NCBI RefSeq assembly: GCF_900129725.1
Contig: NZ_FQWQ01000004.1
Location: 62,001-126,000 of the forward strand
Direction: 5' to 3'
DNA from: Chryseolinea serpens
Lineage (GTDB): Bacteria; Bacteroidota; Bacteroidia; Cytophagales; Cyclobacteriaceae
DNA length: 64,000 nucleotides
Notes under the pieces: model-generated
Told to the model about the DNA's origin: nothing
The model's input: only the letters and a program-made list of their open reading frames with translations
Database searches by the model: none
Part shown: positions 1 to 9,082 of the stretch, in pieces
How the letters are laid out: each line of letters begins with the position of its first letter
How positions within the stretch are numbered: position 1 is the first letter of the stretch
Position numbers and translations under genes: made by a program

Positions 1-1
1 G

Positions 2-1591
2 GCCAGCGATGTCGTAGTGCCTTCCTCTGCGCCCAATATGCCCATCGTCAATGCGGCGGGAGCGGTTTGCAGAAGCATAACGATCAACAACGGCGCGTCC
101 CTGACGATCACCGGCACCAACAATCTTGATGTTTATGGAAGTTGGACCAACGGTGGCACGTTCACCCGCAATAACAGCACAGTAACCTTTAAGGGTACGG
201 GTTCAATGGGTGGTTCGGCAGCAACGACGTTTAACAATGTTATCATCTCCGCTACCGGCAGTGTAACCGCGCCGGCCGGGAATTTGAACGTGGCCGGAAA
301 CTGGACGAACAACGGTACATTCACCGCGTCGACCGGGACCATCACCTTTACCGGGACAGGGCCAAGTGCCATCAACGGAACTACGGCCTTCTACAACCTG
401 ACGATGTCTAAGACGGGCAACAATGTTACGCTCAGCGGTACGGCAACGACAACGGTCAACAACACGCTCATATTAACAAGCGGCAACCTGGTGTCATCGT
501 CTACGCACGGCCTTGCCCTGACGGCTACGGCCACCACCAGCGGTGGCTCCGCCGGCAGCTTTGTGTCGGGACCGATGACAAAAGTGTTAACAGGTACAAG
601 CTTTATATTCCCGTTGGGCAGCGTTTCGGCGAACCGATACCGTCCGGCCCAGATCAACAACACCAGTGGCCCCGACACGTGGTCGGTCGAATATGTTGGC
701 GCCGATCCCACCACGGGTGGATACTCCAACAACATTTACAATTATTCAAATTTGAAGAAGGTAAGTGAGTTTGAGTATTGGTTGATATCGCGCGCGGGTT
801 CAACAGCCGCCGACCTGACGCTCTCCTACAATGTGGGCAGCTACATTCCGCCAGACATTGGGAATGTCGGCAACTTGAAAGTTGTTCATTGGGATGGTAC
901 CCAGTGGGATCTTCCTAGCGGGGGAGGCAGTTTCTCGCAATCGGGATCGAATATCACCGGCACAGTGACCATGACACAGATCACGTCTTTCAGCCCCTTT
1001 TCACTTGGCTCCGGAGACATTACTTCACCCCTGCCCATCAAGCTTTTATATTTCAAGGCAAACGTCGTGGGCGACGAGGTCGTAACGGAGTGGGCTACTG
1101 CCGAAGAAGTGAACAACGACTACTTTACGGTGGAGAAATCATCCGACGGCGAGACGTTCGCTGAAGTGGCGAAGGTTTCGAGCCTGGGCGATACCAAAAC
1201 GGGACATCACTACTCCACTAACGATGTGGATCCTTATCCGGGTCTGTCCTACTATCGCTTGAAGCAAACCGATTTCGACAGGAAGTTCACCTACTCAAAA
1301 GTGGTGGCGGTGCAGTATAACGGCATGACCTCGGTTTTGTTGCGGGCTTATCCCAATCCTTCTGCCGGGAAGAAAATTACCGTGGAGATCAAAGGCTTTA
1401 AGGGCGTGACCGACATACCGGTTCAGATCTACGACATGCTCGGGAAACCGGTCCTCGAAACGATACTGACCACAAGCAAATCAGGCTCGCTGAAAGAAGA
1501 ACTTGTATTTGATAAAACACTGCCCGCGGGGCTGTACATTCTCAAGGCCGGTCCTTCGTTAAAGCTGATGCAGAAAATAGAGGTGGAGTAG
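2..1591 (+). CDS. T9SS-exported surface protein, C-terminal part (5' end outside window)
   Basis: The reading frame is open to the left edge, so only the last 529 residues are seen. The first part is low-complexity, Thr/Asn/Gly-rich, with repeated units of the type GSWTNGGTF / GNWTNNGTFTASTGTITF, as in secreted beta-helix or adhesin-like proteins. It is followed by a module with LPIKLLYFKA and YYRLKQTDFDRKFTYSKVVAV, typical just ahead of type IX sorting tails, and then a C-terminal Por secretion tail beginning at AYPNPSAGK and ending LPAGLYILKAG...KIEVE. From family knowledge, such tails direct export by the Bacteroidota type IX system and attachment to the cell surface. The passenger's activity cannot be told from what is visible. 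A terminator follows 30 bases after the stop. Confidence 0.85.
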   Translation, partial: ASDVVVPSSAPNMPIVNAAGAVCRSITINNGASLTITGTNNLDVYGSWTNGGTFTRNNSTVTFKGTGSMGGSAATTFNNVIISATGSVTAPAGNLNVAGNWTNNGTFTASTGTITFTGTGPSAINGTTAFYNLTMSKTGNNVTLSGTATTTVNNTLILTSGNLVSSSTHGLALTATATTSGGSAGSFVSGPMTKVLTGTSFIFPLGSVSANRYRPAQINNTSGPDTWSVEYVGADPTTGGYSNNIYNYSNLKKVSEFEYWLISRAGSTAADLTLSYNVGSYIPPDIGNVGNLKVVHWDGTQWDLPSGGGSFSQSGSNITGTVTMTQITSFSPFSLGSGDITSPLPIKLLYFKANVVGDEVVTEWATAEEVNNDYFTVEKSSDGETFAEVAKVSSLGDTKTGHHYSTNDVDPYPGLSYYRLKQTDFDRKFTYSKVVAVQYNGMTSVLLRAYPNPSAGKKITVEIKGFKGVTDIPVQIYDMLGKPVLETILTTSKSGSLKEELVFDKTLPAGLYILKAGPSLKLMQKIEVE

Positions 1592-1620
1592 GAGCGGCTA
1601 CCCATGAATCATAGTGAGAT

Positions 1621-1661
1621 GCGCGCAGGACGACCTACACAGTCGCCTTGCGCGCTTTTTT
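1621..1661 (+). terminator. Rho-independent terminator of the T9SS protein gene
   Basis: A 14-bp stem (1621-1634 with 1642-1655; one G-U pair and one mismatch) closes on a 7-base loop and is followed by six T. It lies about 30 bases past the stop codon of the preceding gene. Confidence 0.75.
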
Positions 1662-1888
1662 ATTGATTATGGTGTGGACTGCTTTTGACAAAGATCATCA
1701 TTCACGACATGCCCGCCGTGAAGGGGCGATAACAATATGCTCAAACAGGTTTGGACACCTGGGCTCGCAACAAGGCGGAGATGCACTGATTATTCAACTT
1801 ATGAAGTGGGCAGAGGAAGAACTTGAAGTAGTGATAGCGTGAGCCGTTTATTCGATGACTGCGAGGAGCCGCCGGTTAAATGCGACAC

Positions 1889-2809
1889 CTAGTTGTTCTG
1901 AAACGACTGCTTAAATTCCATCGGTGTGACATTCATCTTCTTTTTGAACAGCTTGTTAAAAGACTGCGGCCGTTCAAATCCCAAATGATAGGCAATCTCC
2001 GCGACCGATAAATGGGTAGCCGATAAGTACTCTTTGGCCTTCTCGATCAATTTCTCATGAATATGCTGTTGCGCGCTTTGTCCCGTCAGCGTGCGAAGCA
2101 TGTCGCTCAGGTAGCGTGGGGAGACATTGAGCTGTTCGGCCAGGTACTCTACCGTGGGCAATCCCCGCTGGAGCGACTCCTCTTTTTCGAAATAGTCGCT
2201 CAGCAGACGCTCCAGCTGTGTGAGCAGATCATGATTTACCGCTTTGCGCGTAATGAACTGCCGCTTGTAGAATCGGTTGCTGTAGTTCAGCAATACCTCC
2301 ATGTGCGACAACATCACATCGTGGCTGAAATCGTCGATGGAAGTGTTCAATTCCTCGCGGATGTTTTCAAACACATTGAAAATAATGTTCTTTTCCTTCT
2401 CTGAAAGATGCAACGCTTCGTTCGCGTCGTATGAAAAGTAGCCGAATCGCTTGATGCCGGTTCCCAGTGCGTGGTTCCTCAAAAAATCCGGATGAAAGAA
2501 CAGCGACATGCCGGAGTATTCCTCATCGTCCGTGATGTGGATCACCTGGTTGGGCCCCGTAAAGATCATGCCGCCTTCGTCGAAATCATAGAAGCCCTGT
2601 CCATACCCGATTCTCCCGTGCTTTGTTTTCTTGTAGGAGATTTTATAGAAGTCGAATACGAACGAGCCCGGCAGGCTATCGTGGTCTATGTTCATGATGG
2701 TGTTGTCCACGAGGCTCACCAGTGGATGCAGGGGCTTGGGCAGCCCCAGCATCCGGTGTAGCTCGGATATGGAATGGATCCGGATCGGTGTGTGTTCTTC
2801 TTTTTTCAC
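1889..2809 (-). CDS. AraC family transcriptional regulator
   Basis: 306-residue protein with an N-terminal cupin-like sensing region and a C-terminal AraC double helix-turn-helix (about residues 205-306), recognised by LNVSPRYLSDMLRTLTGQ and by VAEIAYHLGFERPQSFNKLF, followed by the usual TPMEFK end. It should be a DNA-binding regulator. It lies 17 bases downstream of the start of a short-chain dehydrogenase gene read in the same direction, a pairing common in Bacteroidota where the AraC protein controls the dehydrogenase. The effector is unknown. Confidence 0.88.
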   Translation of the reverse strand: MKKEEHTPIRIHSISELHRMLGLPKPLHPLVSLVDNTIMNIDHDSLPGSFVFDFYKISYKKTKHGRIGYGQGFYDFDEGGMIFTGPNQVIHITDDEEYSGMSLFFHPDFLRNHALGTGIKRFGYFSYDANEALHLSEKEKNIIFNVFENIREELNTSIDDFSHDVMLSHMEVLLNYSNRFYKRQFITRKAVNHDLLTQLERLLSDYFEKEESLQRGLPTVEYLAEQLNVSPRYLSDMLRTLTGQSAQQHIHEKLIEKAKEYLSATHLSVAEIAYHLGFERPQSFNKLFKKKMNVTPMEFKQSFQNN

Positions 2810-2826
2810 GTGACAAAGTTAATAGC

Positions 2827-3624
2827 TTAATCCCCGAAAACCATTTTTCGCATCTCGCCCCTGAACGCTTCATTGCCCAGCGCATTGCGTCTCGCATAGA
2901 GGGCCCTGGCATCTTCTCCAGCCACATAGCGCACCTGGTCTTTTCCATCGGTTGCGGCTTCATACACCATGGTGGCGATCTGGTCGGCCGTGGCAAAGTT
3001 GTCGGCGTTAAAAAGAGCCATCATTTTCCGGCTGGCTTCTTCATAAGCCGGGTGCGCGATCACTTCGAGTGAGCGGTTCATGAAGTCGGTCACGATCCCG
3101 CCCGGCGCCACTGTCTTGATGCCGATGTTATGCAGTCCCAACTCAAACGACATGCTTTCGCTCCATCCCTCCAATGCCCACTTTGTAGCGTGGTAGATCG
3201 AGCTCAGCGGAAATGAAAACAATCCTCCCATGGATGTTGTCGTTATAAACAGCCCCTGTCTCCGTGCCCTGAAGTGGGGGATGAATGCCTTCGTGACCCG
3301 CAGCACACCCATCAGGTTGGTATCGATCTGCCGCGCGATCTCTGCGTCGCTGTAGCCTTCCATCGGACCTACCAGCCCATAGCCCGCATTGTTGAATACC
3401 ACATCGATCCCGCCCAATTCCAGCGCCCGGTTTACGGTGCTTTCAATTTGCGCCACATCGGTCACATTCAGCGGCAAGAGCGTGATGCCCTTAAGATCCT
3501 TCAACTCCGTTTCCTTGTCCGGGTTCCGCATCGTAGCAATGACCCGCCATCCTTTAGCTTGAAATAATTTGGCCGTCGCCTTTCCCAGTCCTGTCGACGC
3601 CCCGGTGATGAAAATAGTCTTCAT
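2827..3624 (-). CDS. SDR family oxidoreductase
   Basis: 265-residue classical short-chain dehydrogenase/reductase. The cofactor-binding glycine motif TGASTGLG is at residues 7-14, NNAG at 78-81, and the catalytic Ser131, Tyr144 and Lys148 (YHATK) are all present, so an active NAD(P)H-dependent enzyme on a carbonyl or alcohol is expected. The basic residue after the first strand region (TMRNP) favours NADPH. The substrate cannot be inferred. It is the promoter-proximal gene of a two-gene unit with the AraC regulator that follows. Confidence 0.88.
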   Translation of the reverse strand: MKTIFITGASTGLGKATAKLFQAKGWRVIATMRNPDKETELKDLKGITLLPLNVTDVAQIESTVNRALELGGIDVVFNNAGYGLVGPMEGYSDAEIARQIDTNLMGVLRVTKAFIPHFRARRQGLFITTTSMGGLFSFPLSSIYHATKWALEGWSESMSFELGLHNIGIKTVAPGGIVTDFMNRSLEVIAHPAYEEASRKMMALFNADNFATADQIATMVYEAATDGKDQVRYVAGEDARALYARRNALGNEAFRGEMRKMVFGD

Positions 3625-4081
3625 GTTTGTGTGTTTTTAAATTAACATCACAAAGGTCAGCCAGGGTAGGGTGCCAAATGTTTCCGTATTGAGCTTCGTT
3701 GTTTCCAAAATGCCGGAAGGGGCATGCCGGGACCGATAAAGCCGAAAATAATAGCGCTGATGAATGATTTTGGAACGAAGGACCCGTCAATATTCCGATC
3801 CTGTTTCTTACAGCCATGGATATTGAAGGCAATGTTGACAAGGGGGGTACCAGGCCGCAGCCGTAACGTTAAGCAAGAAGACCAGCGTGCTAATCAGCCA
3901 GGAAAAGGGACTTTGTGTGACAAACGAGACGCTGGAACCAGAGACTCTTTGCGCTCATCCTCATCCAACTGAGTGTCCCCACGTTGGGTTTGTCACGCCA
4001 TAATAATTACGCTTATATTGAGTTTGATCAGTTAATTGTTTACATTTCTTGGTACCCACGCAAGGCAGCACTTGCAAACAA
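3625..4081. other. Intergenic region upstream of the hyf-like operon
   Basis: About 450 bases between two divergent units (SDR/AraC to the left, hyf-like operon to the right). It must hold both promoters. The possible short reading frames here have no recognisable protein features. No clear terminator, RNA gene or repeat was seen. Confidence 0.5.
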
Positions 4082-6094
4082 ATGCTCTTTAAGGAAATTT
4101 TAAGGATCTCCTTTGTAGCGCTCCTACTGATTCCCTTCCTGAAAATTACCTGGAAGGGACCCGTTACCGTACTGATCATCCTCCTGAACATTTTAGTAAG
4201 CACTTCGGTGGCGTGGCCTTGTTTAACGGGTGACGCTTTAGAGACTATCGTGCAAGGTTCGTATATCTTTGGAGAAATTCCGCTTCGTCTTGATTCTCTT
4301 TCTGCCTGGTTCATTCTGACGATCAATTTTACATTTTTAACGGGTGCGTGGTTTGGCTGGCAATACATGAAATCGTATGAAAGCAACCCGGCTAATCTGA
4401 GTTTTCATTATATATCATTAATAATTCTTCATACCGCTATGTTGGCCATCTGTGTTGTCCAGCATAGTATAGCCTTCCTGATCGCCTGGGAAGTAATGGC
4501 GCTTTCGGCTTTCTTCCTGGTCATATTTGAACATGGAAAAACGGAGACCATCAGAGCAGGCATCAACTATCTGATTCAATCGCACATCTGCATACTCCTG
4601 CTCACCATCGCCTTCATCTGGGTAGCGTCGCGAACAAACTCGTATGACTTTCAGGCTATCCATAAATTCTCAATGGATTTTTCGCCGTTGGTAAGCCTGG
4701 TGTTATTTCTGATATTCTTTGCGGGCTTTGGCATAAAGGCAGGCTTTGTCCCCTTTCATACGTGGCTGCCCTACGCACACCCGGCGGCTCCTTCTCACAT
4801 TTCAGGAATGATGTCCGGTGTGATTATAAAGCTTGGCATCTACGGGCTCTTGCGAATGATATTTTTAATTCATGGCGATTATATCGTTATGGGTTATGTT
4901 ATCATTACAGTCTCCGTGATCTCCGGCCTTTATGGTGTGATGCTCGCCATTATTCAACACAATTTGAAAAAACTGCTGGCCTATCACAGTATTGAAAACA
5001 TTGGTATCATCGGCATTGGCATTGGTTTGGGAACGCTGGGCATGGGTTTGCATAACACGACGCTCATCTATTGTGGTTTTGGCGGCGGGCTGCTGCATGT
5101 GCTTAATCACTCGCTCTTCAAGTCACTCTTATTCTATAGTGCAGGAACGGTTTACCAGGCCACGCACCTGCTCGATATTGACAAACTTGGAGGGTTGGTC
5201 AAGAAAATGCCGCATTCGGCCTTCTTATTTCTTCTGGCGGCATTAGCCATTTGCGGGCTGCCCCCGTTCAATGGTTTTGTGTCGGAGTTTATGATTTACT
5301 TCGGCTTGTTCAGTAGCTTAAAGGAAGCCAGTACACTCACGCTCGTTTTTTCATTGGGATCCATCATCGGCCTGGTGCTGATTGGCGGTCTGGCCGTACT
5401 CTGTTTTACCAAGGCATTTGGTACCGTTTTTCTGGGCACACCCCGGCATCAGTTACACGAAGAACCAGGAGAAGCCCATGCGTTGAAACTGATTCCGCAA
5501 TACCTGGTGGCGGTCATGATACTCTTCATTGGACTCGTTCCACAATTTTTTCTTCATTATCTCATCAGACCTATCGCACTGATTGCTGACCACACCACGC
5601 CGGCGGACACAACCCTCACGGAGAGCATTTCCGCCATAAGTTTTGCGGGGTTTGTTTTTGTTGGTATTGTCTTAACACTCTTTGTTATTCGGAAAATGGT
5701 GACATCATCACGGCCTGTTCGAACGGATGCAACGTGGGGCTGTGGCTATGTAGGCAACGCCAGCAAGATGCAATATACGGCCAGCTCCTTTATCCGGACC
5801 TATCGCAAACTGGCAGAACCGCTGCTTTCGATTCATAAAAATAAGATTATGGTCTCCGGGGTATTTCCGACGCAATTGGAACATAAGACCCATCCCTATG
5901 ACCGGATTGAAGAGAAATTGATTGATATCCCATTAAAGAACATAAAACTATTCCTGAGCAAGTTTGGATTTCTTCAGAGTGGCGACCTGCAGCAGTACGT
6001 ACTGAATGGCGTACTCTTTATTACAGCGATCATCGTCATTCCATTGGTTGTAAAATCAGTAGAGATTATTATTTCATTTATCGAGCAACTTTAA
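4082..6094 (+). CDS. hyfB: Hydrogenase-4 component B-like / NuoL-type ion-pumping subunit
   Basis: 670-residue polytopic membrane protein of the proton-conducting antiporter-like family (NuoL/M/N, HyfB, MrpA/D). The conserved pump residues are visible: the Glu in AWEVMALSAFF, the Lys in FGIKAGFVPFHTWLP and the Lys in SGVIIKLGIYG, plus the HNLKKLLAYHSIENIGII segment. It should form a transmembrane ion channel. The start is placed at the ATG at 4082, which begins directly with a membrane segment; an in-frame TTG at 4049 would add 11 unlikely residues. It is the first gene of a tight six-gene operon and ends 1 base before the next start. The C-terminal cytosolic region carries ATWGCGYVGNASKMQYTASS, as is usual for HyfB-like proteins. 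Confidence 0.88.
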   Translation: MLFKEILRISFVALLLIPFLKITWKGPVTVLIILLNILVSTSVAWPCLTGDALETIVQGSYIFGEIPLRLDSLSAWFILTINFTFLTGAWFGWQYMKSYESNPANLSFHYISLIILHTAMLAICVVQHSIAFLIAWEVMALSAFFLVIFEHGKTETIRAGINYLIQSHICILLLTIAFIWVASRTNSYDFQAIHKFSMDFSPLVSLVLFLIFFAGFGIKAGFVPFHTWLPYAHPAAPSHISGMMSGVIIKLGIYGLLRMIFLIHGDYIVMGYVIITVSVISGLYGVMLAIIQHNLKKLLAYHSIENIGIIGIGIGLGTLGMGLHNTTLIYCGFGGGLLHVLNHSLFKSLLFYSAGTVYQATHLLDIDKLGGLVKKMPHSAFLFLLAALAICGLPPFNGFVSEFMIYFGLFSSLKEASTLTLVFSLGSIIGLVLIGGLAVLCFTKAFGTVFLGTPRHQLHEEPGEAHALKLIPQYLVAVMILFIGLVPQFFLHYLIRPIALIADHTTPADTTLTESISAISFAGFVFVGIVLTLFVIRKMVTSSRPVRTDATWGCGYVGNASKMQYTASSFIRTYRKLAEPLLSIHKNKIMVSGVFPTQLEHKTHPYDRIEEKLIDIPLKNIKLFLSKFGFLQSGDLQQYVLNGVLFITAIIVIPLVVKSVEIIISFIEQL

Positions 6095-6095
6095 T

Positions 6096-7001
6096 ATGCT
6101 AAGCCTTGGCCTGATCATTATGGCGAGTTTATTTTTTGGAGGGATCATCCTTCGAACCAAGAGCCTTGCTTCAGGTCGTAAGGGGCCGGGTGTTTTTCAG
6201 CCCTTAAAAGACGTCATCAGGCTGCTTAAAAAAGGCGCCGTTTACAGTCGCACGACGAGTTTCATTTTTCAAGTTGCCCCCACAGTCTATTTTGGTTCGA
6301 TTGTCATGGCTGTGCTTTTAATTCCTTTTGGAGAAAGTAACAGTCTTTTGTCTTTTAAAGGCGACTTTATACTTTTTGCCTATGTGCTGGCGATCGGGAA
6401 ATTTTTTATGATCATTTCTTCATTGGATACCGGCAGTGCCTTTGAAGGGATGGGGGCCAGCCGCGAAGCGCTATATTCATTGCTGGTTGAGCCGGCCTTT
6501 TTTCTTATCCTGGGCTCCTTTGCGTTACTCACCGGTCATACATCCTTTCATGAAATTTTCGCGTCCCTTCATCTGAGTTCCGCCTTTTCATACGCACTCG
6601 CCACGCTCGCTACGTTTGTCTTCGTGCTGATCGCCATGATCGAAAACAGTCGTCTACCGATCGATGACCCGAAGACACACCTGGAGCTCACGATGATCCA
6701 CGAAGTAATGATCCTAGACAATAGCGGCTATGATCTGGGGTTGATCTTGTATGCAACAAATTTAAAGTTTGCGATGTACGGTGCTTTGGTGACCAACTTC
6801 TTCATTGCAGGAATGAGCCTGCCGGTTGCCATCCTTTTATTCATTGTCATTCAAGTGGCATTTGCTGCTACGGCCGGACTGATTGAGTCGTTTTTAGCTC
6901 GCTTTCGCATGAATCACAATGCACAATTTATTTTCTCATTGTCGTCTATCTCGCTGGTTATTTTTTTCGGTGTCTTATTGATCCTTGGAAAATTCTCATG
7001 A
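6096..7001 (+). CDS. hyfC: Hydrogenase-4 component C-like / NuoH-type membrane anchor
   Basis: 301-residue membrane protein with about eight helices, of the NuoH/HycD/HyfC family that forms the link between the soluble arm and the ion-pump modules. Visible family features are KGPGVFQPLKDVIRLLKKG near the N-terminus, GMGASREALYSLLVEPAFF, and IENSRLPIDDPKTHLELTMI, whose acidic residues lie on the loop facing the soluble arm and are conserved in complex I. It follows the HyfB-like gene with a 1-base gap and its stop lies 1 base before the next ATG. Confidence 0.88.
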   Translation: MLSLGLIIMASLFFGGIILRTKSLASGRKGPGVFQPLKDVIRLLKKGAVYSRTTSFIFQVAPTVYFGSIVMAVLLIPFGESNSLLSFKGDFILFAYVLAIGKFFMIISSLDTGSAFEGMGASREALYSLLVEPAFFLILGSFALLTGHTSFHEIFASLHLSSAFSYALATLATFVFVLIAMIENSRLPIDDPKTHLELTMIHEVMILDNSGYDLGLILYATNLKFAMYGALVTNFFIAGMSLPVAILLFIVIQVAFAATAGLIESFLARFRMNHNAQFIFSLSSISLVIFFGVLLILGKFS

Positions 7002-7002
7002 T

Positions 7003-7635
7003 ATGACCTACGTATTGCTCATTTTGTTTACGATCACATTTTTCTACCTGGCCATTGCCAATCGGCTCGATAGCATCATAAACTTGCTCGTATTCCAGGG
7101 CATACTATTATTCGGAATGGCATTCATTGAACTGCGCGAGCTCCATGTAGTAAACCTTGTTTTTATCCTGTTGGAAACCATCGTATTCAAAACCATAGCC
7201 ATTCCCGTTTTTTTGCGCTACGTTATTCGGAAGAACAACTTGACGAGGGAGTCTGAGCCCTTCCTGTCAAATTTTGTTTCACTGATCATCATTACGCTGA
7301 TGATTGTCATTGTCACTTTTATCATCAGCAACGCTATTCACGATACGCACGTCAAGAATATCTTCTTTGTTGTGGCGCTGTCAACCTTATTTACGGGACT
7401 CTATCTCATTGTCAGCAGGCGAATGATCATCACGCACGTGATGGGTTTTCTTGTGATCGAAAACGGTGTTTTCATTTTAACGCTTGCCGTGGGAAATGAG
7501 ATGCCCGCACTGGTCAACATTGGGATCTTGTTGGATATTTTTGTGACCGCACTCTTGCTTGGAATTTTTGTCAATAAAATCGGCGACGTCCTGAAGGACA
7601 TGGACGTAAATAAACTGAGAAATTTAAAAGACTAG
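7003..7635 (+). CDS. hyfE: Hydrogenase-4 component E-like membrane subunit
   Basis: 210-residue membrane protein with about six helices, resembling HyfE, whose C-terminal half corresponds to the NuoK-type subunit (MGFLVIENGVFIL contains the Glu expected in a membrane helix). The ATG at 7003 is used; a TTG 18 bases upstream would overlap the preceding gene. In the family this small subunit lies between the anchor and the pumps and contributes to the ion path. Position three in the operon matches hyfB-C-E-F-G-I order. Confidence 0.82.
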   Translation: MTYVLLILFTITFFYLAIANRLDSIINLLVFQGILLFGMAFIELRELHVVNLVFILLETIVFKTIAIPVFLRYVIRKNNLTRESEPFLSNFVSLIIITLMIVIVTFIISNAIHDTHVKNIFFVVALSTLFTGLYLIVSRRMIITHVMGFLVIENGVFILTLAVGNEMPALVNIGILLDIFVTALLLGIFVNKIGDVLKDMDVNKLRNLKD

Positions 7636-7636
7636 C

Positions 7637-9082
7637 GTGATTGAGGCGTATCTTATAGCGGCTTTTGCCATGAGTGGCGTGTTATTCTTCTCCCGGAAGA
7701 AGGCCGTTATATATACCCTTGTGATCCTGTTTTTAATAGGGCAATGTTCGCTGACGGTATACGAATACCAACATCTCAACCTGGAGGAAGCGGGCTATTT
7801 TAAGGCGGATGCATTCTCCGTGATTTTTTTATCCGTACTCAGTCTGATCAGCCTGGCGTCGGCTTATCACAGTTATGTATTCCATACGAAGCGGAATGGG
7901 TTGGTGAGAAATGTTGCCATATACTTCTCTGCCTGGGTCATGTTTATTGTCGCGATGAGCGGTGTATACCTCTCAAGCCACATCGGGCTAACCTGGGTAT
8001 TCATTGAACTCACCACATTGTGTGCTTCGGCTTTGATCTATCACAACCGAAATGAGCGATCGATAGAAGGGACCTGGAAATACATTTTTGTTTGTTCCGT
8101 TAGCATCACGTTGGCTTTTATCGGAATACTCTTTCTGAGCGTTGCCATCCAGGAAGCTGGGTCAACCGATCTTTATTATGGGGCATTGCTCAGTCACGCG
8201 CCGAAACTTAACCCATTCTGGTTGAAGCTGGCGTTTATTTTCATATTCACCGGGTATACTTGCAAGGCCGGATTGGTTCCCATGTTCACGGCCGGTGTCG
8301 ATGCAAAAGATAAAGCGCCGAGTCCGGCGTCGGCCCTTTTTTCAAGCGCATTGATGAATGTCGGCTTTACCGGGATCTTCCGGTTTTACGAAATTATTGC
8401 GCAGACGACCATTCTTCCATGGGCGAACGTCATCATGTTGGTGGCGGCTGTGCTTTCCATTTTTGTCGCAGCGGTCTACATGCTGAAGGTCAATAACGCC
8501 AAGCGCATGCTGGCCTATTCCAGCATCGAGCACATGGGCATTGTGCTGCTGGGCATCGTATCGGGGGGGATTGGTGCTTTTGGAGCAATCCTGCATCTCA
8601 TCCTGCATTCATTTGCCAAGGTTAGCTTGTTCTTTCAGATCGGACAAGTGTACAGGGTTTATGGAAGTAAAAGTATTTTAGATATCGGTAACTATTTCAA
8701 ATACAATACGACAGGCGCTTTTGTCCTGATCCTCAGCTTTATTTGCGTTACCGGCATGCCGCCTTCCGGTATGTTCATCAGTGAGTTTATGATCTTCAGA
8801 GGTGTTTTTCAATCGCATCACGTCCTGATACTGATCTTGGTCATTTCGCTGATCACCATGATCATCTGGGCTTTTGGTAAAAATATGTTTAAGATGGTGT
8901 TTACAGCACCGGCTGATTTTGATGATCGTCAGGTCGAAAAGATAAGCGCTGTAGAATCACTTTCGCAATTTTTCTTTCTGGCGCTGTTGGTCTACCTGGG
9001 ACTGAACCCGCCCGCGCAACTGGTATCGCTGATCGAAGAAGCAATAAAAAACTTACCGCATGAAGTATGGAAACGGTCGTGA
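7637..9082 (+). CDS. hyfF: Hydrogenase-4 component F-like / NuoN-type ion-pumping subunit
   Basis: 481-residue polytopic membrane protein, the second antiporter-like pump of the operon. Conserved residues include Glu in TWVFIELTTLCASAL, Lys in GYTCKAGLVPMF and Lys in NNAKRMLAYSSIEHMGIV; the position of the second channel Lys is Asn (SALMNVGF). The start is a GTG one base after the preceding stop; there is no ATG nearby that keeps the first helix. The end overlaps the next gene by 16 bases, indicating coupled translation. Confidence 0.86.
   Translation: MIEAYLIAAFAMSGVLFFSRKKAVIYTLVILFLIGQCSLTVYEYQHLNLEEAGYFKADAFSVIFLSVLSLISLASAYHSYVFHTKRNGLVRNVAIYFSAWVMFIVAMSGVYLSSHIGLTWVFIELTTLCASALIYHNRNERSIEGTWKYIFVCSVSITLAFIGILFLSVAIQEAGSTDLYYGALLSHAPKLNPFWLKLAFIFIFTGYTCKAGLVPMFTAGVDAKDKAPSPASALFSSALMNVGFTGIFRFYEIIAQTTILPWANVIMLVAAVLSIFVAAVYMLKVNNAKRMLAYSSIEHMGIVLLGIVSGGIGAFGAILHLILHSFAKVSLFFQIGQVYRVYGSKSILDIGNYFKYNTTGAFVLILSFICVTGMPPSGMFISEFMIFRGVFQSHHVLILILVISLITMIIWAFGKNMFKMVFTAPADFDDRQVEKISAVESLSQFFFLALLVYLGLNPPAQLVSLIEEAIKNLPHEVWKRS

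Noticed and set aside
1648-1842. A 64-residue plus-strand frame after the T9SS gene
   Set aside because: It begins inside the terminator hairpin and shows no family features or start signal.
3554-3972. Possible small genes on both strands before the hyf-like operon
   Set aside because: No domain, signal or membrane feature; they overlap each other and likely promoters.
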